From the NCBI GenBank assembly GCA_035623275.1, contig DASPTT010000092.1:1-52372 (forward strand): 52,372 bases of DNA, in the 5' to 3' direction. The first letter of the stretch is position 1. Every line of letters begins with the position of its first letter. Positions 8,150-16,213 of this stretch are shown one piece after another. Source of the DNA: DASPTT01 sp035623275 (lineage in GTDB: Bacteria; Actinomycetota; Acidimicrobiia; Acidimicrobiales; UBA8190). The notes beneath the pieces were generated by a model. That model was not told the origin of the DNA. It saw only the letters and a list, made by a program, of their open reading frames with translations, and searched no databases. Both the position numbers and the translations under genes were made by a program.

Positions 8150-9091
8150 ATGCGCCGCCGCCTGCGGGTCCTGGCCCTGGAGGCCGACCAATTCCCGAAC
8201 TGGTGGACCAAGAGCGCAGTGACGTCAGCGATGTCGATGGTGGCCAGCCGCCCCGACGTCGTCGTGCTTCCCATGCCGCAGTGCACCTGGACTCGCCGAG
8301 ACTTCGAGGCCGCGGCGCGCGTGGCCGACGCATCGCGCCGGCCCACCGTCGTCTACTACCCCTTCGACAGCTGGGACGACCCGGCCCGGGGCTGGCAGGG
8401 TCCCCTGCACTGGCGGGATCGGTTGCGTCGCTACGTGGCCCGGGCCGACCTCGTGGCCGGCCCCCAGCTGCCGCTCGAGGGCGGCCCTCGGCGGACACTG
8501 GCGCTCCCCTATCCCCCGCTCGTGCGCCGGCGGTCGGAGCCGGCGGCCACCGCCGCGACCACCTGGGACGTGCACTTCGCCGGCGCGTACCGGGACCCGG
8601 GCTGGGCGGGTTCACCCGTAGACACCCGCGACCGGCGGTATCGGGGCCACCTGGTGCGACGCCTGCGCGAGGCGCTACCGGCGGAGCGCGTGGTGGTGCG
8701 CCAAGCGCAGTACTGGGCCGAACCCGAGGTGCGCCGCCAGCTGCGGCGCCGCTACGTACACGAGCTCGACCACTCCCGCATCGTGCTCGCGCCCGCCGGC
8801 TACGGCTACCTGACGTTCCGCCACGCCGACGGATGGGCTCGCGGGCGGGCCGTCCTCTCCGAGGCACTGCATCGCCTGGTGCAAGTGCCCGAGCCCGAAC
8901 GCTGGGAGCGCGGCGAGCTCTGCCTGCTCTACGACCCCGCGGGCGACGACGTGGCCGACGTGGTGGGCGCCGCCCTGGCCCGCCCGGACCGGCTTGCCGC
9001 CGTCGCCCGCGCCGGCTGGGAGTACGGCCGCTGCTGGACCGACCCCGGCGCCCAGGCCACGCAGCTCGCCGCAACCGCGGCCGCGCTTTGA
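8150..9091 (+). CDS. glycosyltransferase-like protein (exostosin/CgeB-like)
   Basis: The 313-residue protein lacks membrane segments. The N-terminal half has a Rossmann-like pattern (RVLALEADQFP, PTVVYYPFDSWDD). The C-terminal half has WDVHFAGAYRDP, then SRIVLAPAGYGYLTFRHADG, GRAVLSEAL and LLYDPAGDDVADVV, and a final helix with W-x-x-G-R-C-W. This order recalls exostosin-like (GT47) or CgeB-type glycosyltransferases, where the second block binds the nucleotide sugar. It starts 7 bases after the preceding small gene and is surely co-transcribed with it. No other sugar genes are near, so the small neighbouring protein is the obvious candidate acceptor. The family assignment is tentative. Confidence 0.7.
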   Translation: MRRRLRVLALEADQFPNWWTKSAVTSAMSMVASRPDVVVLPMPQCTWTRRDFEAAARVADASRRPTVVYYPFDSWDDPARGWQGPLHWRDRLRRYVARADLVAGPQLPLEGGPRRTLALPYPPLVRRRSEPAATAATTWDVHFAGAYRDPGWAGSPVDTRDRRYRGHLVRRLREALPAERVVVRQAQYWAEPEVRRQLRRRYVHELDHSRIVLAPAGYGYLTFRHADGWARGRAVLSEALHRLVQVPEPERWERGELCLLYDPAGDDVADVVGAALARPDRLAAVARAGWEYGRCWTDPGAQATQLAATAAAL

Positions 9092-9135
9092 CGCTGCAGT
9101 AACCGACTTGATCCAATGGTCGCGCTACCCGCCAG

Positions 9136-9519
9136 TCAATCGAGCGCTCGATCCTCGCCCCCCCTCACAACGTCACCGCAAAGCTCACAACCATTGAATC
9201 GGCGGTTGCACGAGCGGATCTCGTAGTGTCTGGCCAACCACAGTCCGGGGCTTTGCGCGGGACCACTCCTACAGCGCGATGACGAACACTCCATGCTGAG
9301 GTCGGCATGGACGATCGCAGTCCCGAGGCAACTCGGCAGACCCGAAGGCAAGCCCTTCGGGAAGCACCGTGGGCAGGCCCGCGTGGAGAGCACCTGGCAG
9401 TTGAGTACAAGCTGATGGTCCCGGACCGCCACTGCGAGGGGCACGTCCTCGACGCACCCAAGGACCGCGCACGTCACGGCACCGTCGGCGTGGACCAGCA
9501 GGGGCTGTGAGCAGGGCAT
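9136..9519 (-). pseudogene. possible remnant of small cysteine-rich (zinc-ribbon-like) protein
   Basis: From the ATG at 9519 the first about 55 residues look natural, with LLVHADGAVTCAVLGC, DHQLVLNCQVL and CPRCF, and could bind zinc through the cysteines of CAVLGC and CPRC. After GLPSGLPS the composition becomes random up to the stop at 9136, which suggests a broken 3' part. I cannot name the family. It sits in the gap between the glycosyltransferase-like gene and the TetR gene. Confidence 0.28.
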
Positions 9520-9556
9520 GATGGGTGATGACCTTTCCGGAATCGCCGGCTGTAGG

Positions 9557-9595
9557 GTGACGATGTGACTGACAGTGTGTCACACGAGGTGTCAC
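9557..9595. promoter_or_regulatory. candidate TetR autoregulatory operator
   Basis: A 19-bp inverted repeat with arms GTGAC and GTCAC (9565-9583) overlaps a direct repeat GTGTCAC at 9577 and 9589, with another GTGAC at 9557. The cluster ends 16 bases before the GTG of the TetR gene, where autorepressor sites usually lie. Confidence 0.5.
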
Positions 9596-9611
9596 GAGGG
9601 GGGACCGACTG

Positions 9612-10241
9612 GTGAGCCCCTCCAGCCCGGCGCTGCGCCGGCGAGCTCGCGAACGCCGAGGAGCCGCCGAGCAGGCCATCTTGGACGCCACCGAGGCCCT
9701 CCTCGTCGACCACGACTTCCGGGACCTCACCGTCGAGGAGGTCATGGCATCCACGGGTCTGTCGAGGACCACGTTCTATCGGTACTTCCCGGACCTCGAT
9801 GCGGTGCTGCTTCGTCGCTTTGGCCAGATCGGGGGCGAACTTGGTCAGGCGGCTGACAGTTGGTTGCAGGATCCCCGAACCGGCCTCGAGGCCGGTTTTG
9901 AGTTCGTCACGATGGTTAAGGACCACGCTCGCTTGCTGTTGGCCTTCGACCAGGCCGCGGGCACGGGAACCGAGATCGGGGAGACTTGGCGGGCGTTCGT
10001 CCGCGACATCACGGACCGCTGCGCCGAGTTCGTCGTCCGCCTCCGCGAGGAGGGATCGTGTGACATCGCTGAGCCCCACGAGACCGCTCGGGCACTTGTC
10101 GCGATGACGATTCGCTATCTCCTCGAAACGTTCAGGCCTGGTGCAACAACAGATGTCCAGCTTGCGGCTGCGACCCTGGCTGACGTCTGGCAGCGAACCC
10201 TCTTCAGCTTGGGGATCGCCAAACCCTCCGTGCCTGACTGA
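9612..10241 (+). CDS. TetR/AcrR-family transcriptional regulator
   Basis: The 209-residue protein has an N-terminal TetR helix-turn-helix (about residues 18-65; AILDATEALLVDHDF, EEVMASTGLS, TTFYRYF) and an all-alpha ligand domain with no assignable ligand. The start is a GTG at 9612. The palindrome cluster at 9557-9595 is directly upstream, so autoregulation is likely. It has no divergent partner; downstream genes are convergent. Its target genes cannot be named, although the leader-like/glycosyltransferase cassette lies upstream on the same strand. Confidence 0.9.
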   Translation: MSPSSPALRRRARERRGAAEQAILDATEALLVDHDFRDLTVEEVMASTGLSRTTFYRYFPDLDAVLLRRFGQIGGELGQAADSWLQDPRTGLEAGFEFVTMVKDHARLLLAFDQAAGTGTEIGETWRAFVRDITDRCAEFVVRLREEGSCDIAEPHETARALVAMTIRYLLETFRPGATTDVQLAAATLADVWQRTLFSLGIAKPSVPD

Positions 10242-10249
10242 TCTCAAGT

Positions 10250-10272
10250 GTGAGCCGGATCTACCGGTTCAC
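10250..10272 (+). terminator. hairpin after TetR gene
   Basis: GTGAGCCGG and CCGGTTCAC form a 9-bp stem with one G-T pair and a 5-base loop, beginning 9 bases after the TetR stop. No T run follows, as is common in high-GC actinobacteria. Confidence 0.45.
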
Positions 10273-10481
10273 CCAGTTCGTCGTTCACTTCCCAAAGGCG
10301 TCTTGCAAGAGCCCTCGGCCCAGACGCAGTCAGGAGCTGGCGCCGTTTCGAACAACCACGATTTCCGGGCCGCGAGAGCGCTCGGAATTGCCAGAGCCAT
10401 CGCCCCCTGGGATACGGGGGCCGGCCAGGTCAGGGGTCTAAGGCTCGGGAATTGCAGTTACAGGACGATCCAGCCCTTTGC

Positions 10482-13400
10482 TCAGGATGGGAGTTGGGTG
10501 ATGAGCTCTTCGCACTTGCGGGAGATGTTAGGGGCGCCGATGAAGGCGGAGCCTTCTTGCGCCCGCTCCAGTACGTCCTTGGCCCACTCCGCGTCCCCAG
10601 GCGCGCCCCGTTGTAGGCGCAACTCTGCGCAATAGACGTAGAAGCTAGGTAGGAGCCCAGCGGCGCCAGCCTCCTCGAGCTGCGACAACGTTTCCTCGAG
10701 GAGATCGACGGCGGCATCGAGACGGCCCATTGCCCACTCGCAGTTGGCCAACGCCCAGCTCACCGGAGAGAAGGCCGCCAGGTAGAAGTGCGACCACAGC
10801 CCCCTATAGGGACGGATTGTGCGGGCGACCGCCTCGGCCAATTTCGGGTCTTTGAGATTCAGGGCTGCGTGGGCAAGCTGCACGGGTCCGCACCCCGGGA
10901 ACTTCTCTTGGCTCACCTTGTCGGGGGTGATGCCGTAGTCACGCAGCACAGCCCGGGCCTCCTCGTTGCGGCCCGCATGCGTCAGCACTACCACCTCGCA
11001 GCTGCGCCAGACGAGTGTCCCCGAGAAGTGATCGGCGAACGCCTTGCACTGTTCGGCCATCCAGCCGACATCGTCGCGCTGCCAGGCGACGTTGGTGAGG
11101 AGCGCCGCCCACCACGAGGACGCATCCTGCTCACCCAGCTCCTGCCCCATGGCCATGCACTCGTCGTTGAGCACAAGCGCCTCTGTCATCCGCCCATCGA
11201 GGAGAAGGTGGCGGATCCCGGTGGTCTGCATCATCCACTGCACACTGGGTGACGCCTCGGCGGCAATGGCGATCCCCTCGGAGAGCACTTCACGGGACCG
11301 GGGCATGTCCGCCGCCATCAGGAGTGTCGCCGACCAGTGGTAACGCGCCAGCGCCCGCAGGGCGGGATCCCCCGTGGCATCGGCTAGGCGGGTGCCCTCC
11401 TCCCGCCTCGACAGCTGCTCGTCCACCCCGTCGAGGGACACCATCGCAAACGCGGTGTCGACCAGGACCCGAGCTAATAAGACGGGATCGTCCAGCCCCC
11501 GGGCGATGGCCTCCGCCTCCTCGGCCAAACGGCAAGCCTCGTCCAGATATTCGTGCTCGAAGACGAGGTCCGCGGCCAGAAGGGAAAGGAGCCTGGCTCG
11601 GGCCGGGCTCGGCTCGGGCCCCACAAGGTCAAGCGCGGCCCGGGACAATTCCACCCGCTCGCGGTCGAGCACGCCGATGAGGCTGAAGCCACGCGAGTTG
11701 CTCAGCACCGCCCGGAAGAACATCTCAGTATCACCTGCCGCACGCGCCTCGCGTGCTGCGACAAGGAGCGTGTCGCGGAAGGCGGGGTTGCCCTGATCGC
11801 GCTGGCACTCACCCAGGCCACACTGGGCGACCAGCCGGGGCCGTTCGTCATCGAGGTCGGCCTCCTCAAGCACCTCCAGCACCTGGCGGAAACGGCGCTC
11901 GGCGTCGCCCAGGGCCCGGGCCGCAAGCGACTGCTCGGCAGCGGAAAGGGAGTAGCGGATGGCCCGGGCGAGGAGCCCTCCCTCGGGCCCGGCTTCGACG
12001 TAGTGGTAGGCGAGAGCCACCACGTCCTCGGGGTGCAGCTTCTCCAACGCCTCTGCCACCCGCCGGTGCAGGCGTCGGCGCCGCGTGGCCGAGAGCTCCT
12101 CGTAGAGGGTGGAACGGATGAGCGCATGAGAGAACCGGAACCGGTCGGGTCTCGTCTCGTCGATGATCCGGGCGCCGACGGCCTCATCGAGGGCGTCGAG
12201 CAACACCGATTCGGTGAGGTCGCTGAGCTCGGCCAGCAGCTCGACGTCGAAATCGCGCCCCACGATGGCCGCGATGGACAGCAATTCGTTGACCTGAGCC
12301 GACAGCCGCGACAGGCGGCGCCCAATCACGTCACGCACGCCCTCGGGCACCGACAGAGTGCCAGGGTCGGCGAGAGACCAGCGCGCGTCGCGCCGTACCA
12401 CGGCGCCTGTCTCCACTAGGTGCCGTAGCACCTCGGCTACGAAGAAGGGGTTGCCCTCCGTCTCGTCGTAGACAGCCTGGGCCATGGCCCGGATCTCGTC
12501 GTCGAGCTCGTGGCCCGCCGCGGTGGCGATAAAGAGCTCGACTTCGGCCTCGTTGAGCCCCGTCACGGGTCTGCGCTCGACGATGGGCAGGCGCCGCAGG
12601 TCGGCGAGGACGCCTGATAGGGGATGAGACCGATCGATGTCAGTGTCGCGATAAGTACCCAGTACGAGCAGCTTGCACGGCTCGCCCGCCGTGATCCCGC
12701 CCCGCAGCACGTGCTGGAGCAGCACCAGCGTCGGCTTGTCCGCCCAGTGCAGATCGTCGAGCACGAGGACGACGGGGCCGGCCACGGCGAGGTCGACGAG
12801 CCAGGACGCGGTGGCCTCGAAGAGCAGGTGCTCCTCGGAGCGCGGGTCCGAAGCGATGGGCTGGCCGAGATCGCGCACCCGATCGACCAGCTGGGGAAGG
12901 AGGCGCGCGAGCTCGGCGCGCAGGCGGCCGAGCACCGGCCGGGGGCACTCCGTCGTGTAGAAATCGAGCGCTTCCATAAACGGTTGGTACGGAGCCCCGA
13001 TGTCCTCGTCACAGCGTCCGTAGAGAACCACGGCGCCTGCCGCGTGTGCCCGATGGGCCAGCTCGGCGGCGGTACGCGTCTTTCCCACTCCTGGCTCACC
13101 TGCCAGCAGGGTCATGCGACACCCCGACTGCGATGTCTGGGCGAACGTCTCATCGAGGTGCCCCAGCAACGCGTCGCGCCCTACGTATGGCGCTCCGACG
13201 GCCAGGAGCGGTGGGAAACGCATCATTGCCTCGGTGCCGGGGATCGTGTCCTCGGCAGGCTCCCAGAACACCCGACATGTGGCCAGCGGCTCGGCGAGCC
13301 CCTTGAGCGCGAGGTCGCCGAAGGGCTCGATCTGGAACCCACCCCGCCCGCGACACAGCACCCGGATGAGCTCGGCGACGAGGATCTCGCCGCCGTTGGC

Positions 13401-13784
13401 GGACTCGCACAAGCGAGATGCCTCGACCACGGGCACGCCGAACACGTCGCCCATCTCGAGGGTCACGTCGCCGACGGAGATGCCGATCCTCACCGCGAAG
13501 GCCTGGTCCGGAACGCGGCGCCCGTGAAGCTCGACCGCCTGCTGAATGGCTACGGAGGCGGCGACGGCGTCGGAAGCCGAGGTGAACGTGGCCATAATCC
13601 CGTCGCCCAGGCCCTTGACGACCCCGCCGCCGTGGTCCTTCACAGCCGCGGTGAGCATCCGGTCGTGGTCACGGCGCAGCTCGTCCGCAGGCTCTTCCCC
13701 CAACCGGACCCGAAGCTCGGTTGAGCCCACCAGGTCCGTGAACAACACCGACCGCATCTCGGTGTGCCCGTGAGCCTGGGTCAT
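10482..13784 (-). CDS. class III adenylate/guanylate cyclase - AAA ATPase - TPR regulatory protein
   Basis: The 1100-residue protein starts at the ATG at 13784. Residues about 10-170 form a class III nucleotide cyclase domain with the metal aspartates in LFTDLVGS (Asp17) and KGLGDGIMATF (Asp61). The usual transition-state Asn is Glu121 in EASRL, with Arg124 kept. A STAND/AAA ATPase domain follows, with Walker A GEPGVGKT (229-236) and Walker B VLVLDDLHWAD. The rest is helical and TPR-like, with alanine and leucine-rich repeats, and ends without a LuxR helix-turn-helix. Such proteins are common in actinobacteria and probably sense a partner and make cAMP or cGMP. The open frame continues upstream to 16226, but that part is antisense to other genes. 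Confidence 0.9.
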   Translation of the reverse strand: MTQAHGHTEMRSVLFTDLVGSTELRVRLGEEPADELRRDHDRMLTAAVKDHGGGVVKGLGDGIMATFTSASDAVAASVAIQQAVELHGRRVPDQAFAVRIGISVGDVTLEMGDVFGVPVVEASRLCESANGGEILVAELIRVLCRGRGGFQIEPFGDLALKGLAEPLATCRVFWEPAEDTIPGTEAMMRFPPLLAVGAPYVGRDALLGHLDETFAQTSQSGCRMTLLAGEPGVGKTRTAAELAHRAHAAGAVVLYGRCDEDIGAPYQPFMEALDFYTTECPRPVLGRLRAELARLLPQLVDRVRDLGQPIASDPRSEEHLLFEATASWLVDLAVAGPVVLVLDDLHWADKPTLVLLQHVLRGGITAGEPCKLLVLGTYRDTDIDRSHPLSGVLADLRRLPIVERRPVTGLNEAEVELFIATAAGHELDDEIRAMAQAVYDETEGNPFFVAEVLRHLVETGAVVRRDARWSLADPGTLSVPEGVRDVIGRRLSRLSAQVNELLSIAAIVGRDFDVELLAELSDLTESVLLDALDEAVGARIIDETRPDRFRFSHALIRSTLYEELSATRRRRLHRRVAEALEKLHPEDVVALAYHYVEAGPEGGLLARAIRYSLSAAEQSLAARALGDAERRFRQVLEVLEEADLDDERPRLVAQCGLGECQRDQGNPAFRDTLLVAAREARAAGDTEMFFRAVLSNSRGFSLIGVLDRERVELSRAALDLVGPEPSPARARLLSLLAADLVFEHEYLDEACRLAEEAEAIARGLDDPVLLARVLVDTAFAMVSLDGVDEQLSRREEGTRLADATGDPALRALARYHWSATLLMAADMPRSREVLSEGIAIAAEASPSVQWMMQTTGIRHLLLDGRMTEALVLNDECMAMGQELGEQDASSWWAALLTNVAWQRDDVGWMAEQCKAFADHFSGTLVWRSCEVVVLTHAGRNEEARAVLRDYGITPDKVSQEKFPGCGPVQLAHAALNLKDPKLAEAVARTIRPYRGLWSHFYLAAFSPVSWALANCEWAMGRLDAAVDLLEETLSQLEEAGAAGLLPSFYVYCAELRLQRGAPGDAEWAKDVLERAQEGSAFIGAPNISRKCEELITQLPS

Positions 13785-13993
13785 GTCGAGTCCCCCTCCT
13801 GCCCGGCAAGCGCCGATTGTAGGCGAGACCTCCTCTCGCGGACCTGTGCGTTGCGCAGTACCTCCTGATTCCGACGAACGCACCGCCTGGCCAACGAAGC
13901 GCCAGACCGCTCGGTATCGACTCGGCGCAGCTAACCCTGCGCCTGATCGGCCCAGGCGGCCCGAAGGCAGCGCCGCGACCGAGAGCTGCTGAG

Positions 13994-14380
13994 TCAGGAC
14001 AGGAGCTTGGCCTTGGCCTGTTCGAACTCCGCATCGGTGATCACGCCCTTGGCCTTGAGGTCCGCCAGCTTCGCCAGCTCGTCGGCCGAGCTCCCGGTTG
14101 CTTCCTTCACGTAGGACCGGAAGGCCTGATCCTGGGCCTGGGCCATCTGGACGTCCCGTTCGTGCATCTTGCCGCCCCGGGCGATCAGGTACACGACCAC
14201 GCCGAGGAACGGGAGGAACAGGATGAAGATGAACCACAGCGCCTTGCCCCACCCCCCGAGGTCGTGGCTCCTGAAGATGTCGAAGATGATCCGGAACAGG
14301 ATGAACAGCCAGAAGACGAACAAGAAGAACAGGAAGATCGTCCAGAACGCGTTCAGCAGCGGATAGTCGGATCCAGTCAC
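13994..14380 (-). CDS. small membrane protein with SHOCT domain
   Basis: The 128-residue protein starts at the GTG at 14380, chosen because GGGAGGGG lies 4 bases upstream. Two hydrophobic helices (about residues 10-35 and 48-68) have the PLDc_N pattern, with GGWGKALWFIFILFLPFLG. A C-terminal SHOCT motif follows (about 95-128; ELAKLADLKAKGVIT, FEQAKAKLL). SHOCT segments are short oligomerisation modules and the function of such proteins is not known. The MFS gene starts upstream on the same strand and ends 75 bases before this GTG. Confidence 0.88.
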   Translation of the reverse strand: MTGSDYPLLNAFWTIFLFFLFVFWLFILFRIIFDIFRSHDLGGWGKALWFIFILFLPFLGVVVYLIARGGKMHERDVQMAQAQDQAFRSYVKEATGSSADELAKLADLKAKGVITDAEFEQAKAKLLS

Positions 14381-14455
14381 GAGCCCCTCCCGATTCGTTC
14401 GTGAGCAGCCAAATCGTGCCACGATCCGAGCACCCCGGGAAAGGATCGAAAGTCC

Positions 14456-16084
14456 CTACTGTGCCTCGGCCGACCCCGGTTCGGGCACTCCCACCTGGTG
14501 TTTCGGGATCCTGCGGCTGAAGAAGAGCGACAGCAACGACAGCATGGCGAGCACGAAGAGCGACGACCGCAGCGACTTGATCCGGGCCTTCTCGTTCTCG
14601 TCCACGATGGCGGTCGCAGTCTCGGGCGGCACACCGGCCCGGTCGAGCGCAGCCTGGAGCTGGGTGTCCGAGATGAACGGTGCGCCCGCCGCCAGTTGCT
14701 CGGTCGCCTGGCTGGTCACATGGGCGGGGACCGCCGGGTTGTGGGCGATCCCGTTGAAGAACGTGAGCGTGAGGCTGGCGATGAGGACCGAGCCCGCCAG
14801 CGCCGTCCCGAGCGAGGCGCCCAGGTTCGTCACCGTGTTCTGCAGCCCGCCGACCTCGGCACTCTGCTCGTCGGGGACCGATCCGACGGTCACGGCACCG
14901 AGCTGCGACGCGAGCGCGCCGATGCCGAGACCTGCGAGGAGCATCGGCACCGTCGTGATGGACGCGTCCGCCCCCAGGTCCAGGGCCGCCAGCAGTGACA
15001 CGATGCCCCCGAACAGCGCAAGGAGCCCGACTTGGATGACGCGCCGCGGCGAGGCCTTGGGCCAGAACCTCGGGATGCCTGCCGCGGCGAGCAGAAGGGT
15101 GATCGACAGCGGCAGCAGCCGGACACCGGTCTGCAGGGCGGACAGCCCGAGCGCCACGGAGAGGAACAACGGCACCACGAAGAACATCCCCGCCTGGAGC
15201 AGGTACTGGAAGAAGAAGATGGTGAGCCCACCGCGCAACTGGCGGTTCTCGAGCATGCCGGGATCGACAAGTGGTTCGCGCCGCTCCCTGACCCGCCGTC
15301 GCTCCCAGGCGAGGAACGCGAAGATGACGGTGCCGCCGCCGAGCATGAGCCACGCCGCTGCCGAGACACCGAAGAGCGAGGGTGCACCGGGTTTGGCTTG
15401 CACGAGGCCCCACATCGAGGAGCGCAGGACACCGAACACGAAGAACCCGAGCCCTACCGCGGACAGGAGGGTCCCCACGAAATCGAGCTCCGGTCGTCGC
15501 GAGGGCGGCGCATCCGCGATGCGCCGGGCAAGTATGAGGATGCCGAAGACGATCACGACCTCCCCGGCGAAGACCCAACGCCACGACGCGTACGTCGTCA
15601 ACAATCCACCCACCAGCGGACCCACCGCCACGGCCATGGCACCGGCCGACATGACCAGGCCGAAGGCGCGCGGCCGTTCGGAGGGGCCGAAGTTCCCCGC
15701 TACCAGCGCCACGGTGGCCGGGAGGATCAGGACGGCGCCGATGCCCTCGAGGAACGACCAGCCGATGATGAGGGTGGCCAGGTTCTGCGACACCGCGGTC
15801 GTGAACGACCCGACGCCGTAGACGACGCACCCGATGGCGAAGGCACGACGCCGGCCGATCAGTGCACCGATCTTGCCGCCCGTGACCATGAACATGGCCA
15901 TGACGAGCGTGTAGAGCGTGATGGCGGTCTGGATGCCCGTGACGGTGGTCCCCACGTCCTTGGCGACGGTGGCGATGGAGACGTTCATGACGGAGGTGTC
16001 CAACGTCATGAGGAACTGCCCGGCCGCCAACGTGGCGAGGACGATCCCTGCCCCGCGCCCCCCGCCGGCCTGCGAATCCTCCAC
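14456..16084 (-). CDS. MFS transporter, DHA2 (EmrB/QacA) drug-exporter type
   Basis: The 542-residue protein begins at a GTG at 16084 just before VEDSQAGGG. Upstream codons in the same frame are antisense to the next gene. Fourteen membrane segments are likely. The DHA2 signature is present: DTSVMNVSIATVAKDVGTT in helix 1 and GGKIGALIGRRR in the loop between helices 2 and 3. A motif-C-like GPLVGGLL occurs in helix 5. It should export hydrophobic compounds or drugs using the proton gradient. A charged tail follows the last helix. It diverges from the membrane-protein gene at 16214. Confidence 0.9.
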   Translation of the reverse strand: MEDSQAGGGRGAGIVLATLAAGQFLMTLDTSVMNVSIATVAKDVGTTVTGIQTAITLYTLVMAMFMVTGGKIGALIGRRRAFAIGCVVYGVGSFTTAVSQNLATLIIGWSFLEGIGAVLILPATVALVAGNFGPSERPRAFGLVMSAGAMAVAVGPLVGGLLTTYASWRWVFAGEVVIVFGILILARRIADAPPSRRPELDFVGTLLSAVGLGFFVFGVLRSSMWGLVQAKPGAPSLFGVSAAAWLMLGGGTVIFAFLAWERRRVRERREPLVDPGMLENRQLRGGLTIFFFQYLLQAGMFFVVPLFLSVALGLSALQTGVRLLPLSITLLLAAAGIPRFWPKASPRRVIQVGLLALFGGIVSLLAALDLGADASITTVPMLLAGLGIGALASQLGAVTVGSVPDEQSAEVGGLQNTVTNLGASLGTALAGSVLIASLTLTFFNGIAHNPAVPAHVTSQATEQLAAGAPFISDTQLQAALDRAGVPPETATAIVDENEKARIKSLRSSLFVLAMLSLLSLFFSRRIPKHQVGVPEPGSAEAQ

Positions 16085-16213
16085 GAAGCCCGAGGGTAGC
16101 GGGACCTTCGGCCCTGTGACCTCGGACCCTCCGCTGGTACCGTCCGAAGGCGGGGACCGCGGCGCGGGCGTGCGCAGTTGGCGACGCCGGCCCAGGGACG
16201 AGGAAGAGGATCG

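Noticed and set aside
12624..13724. A 366-residue plus-strand open frame inside the cyclase gene
   Set aside because: It has no motifs and no ribosome binding site, and its codons mirror the real minus-strand gene.
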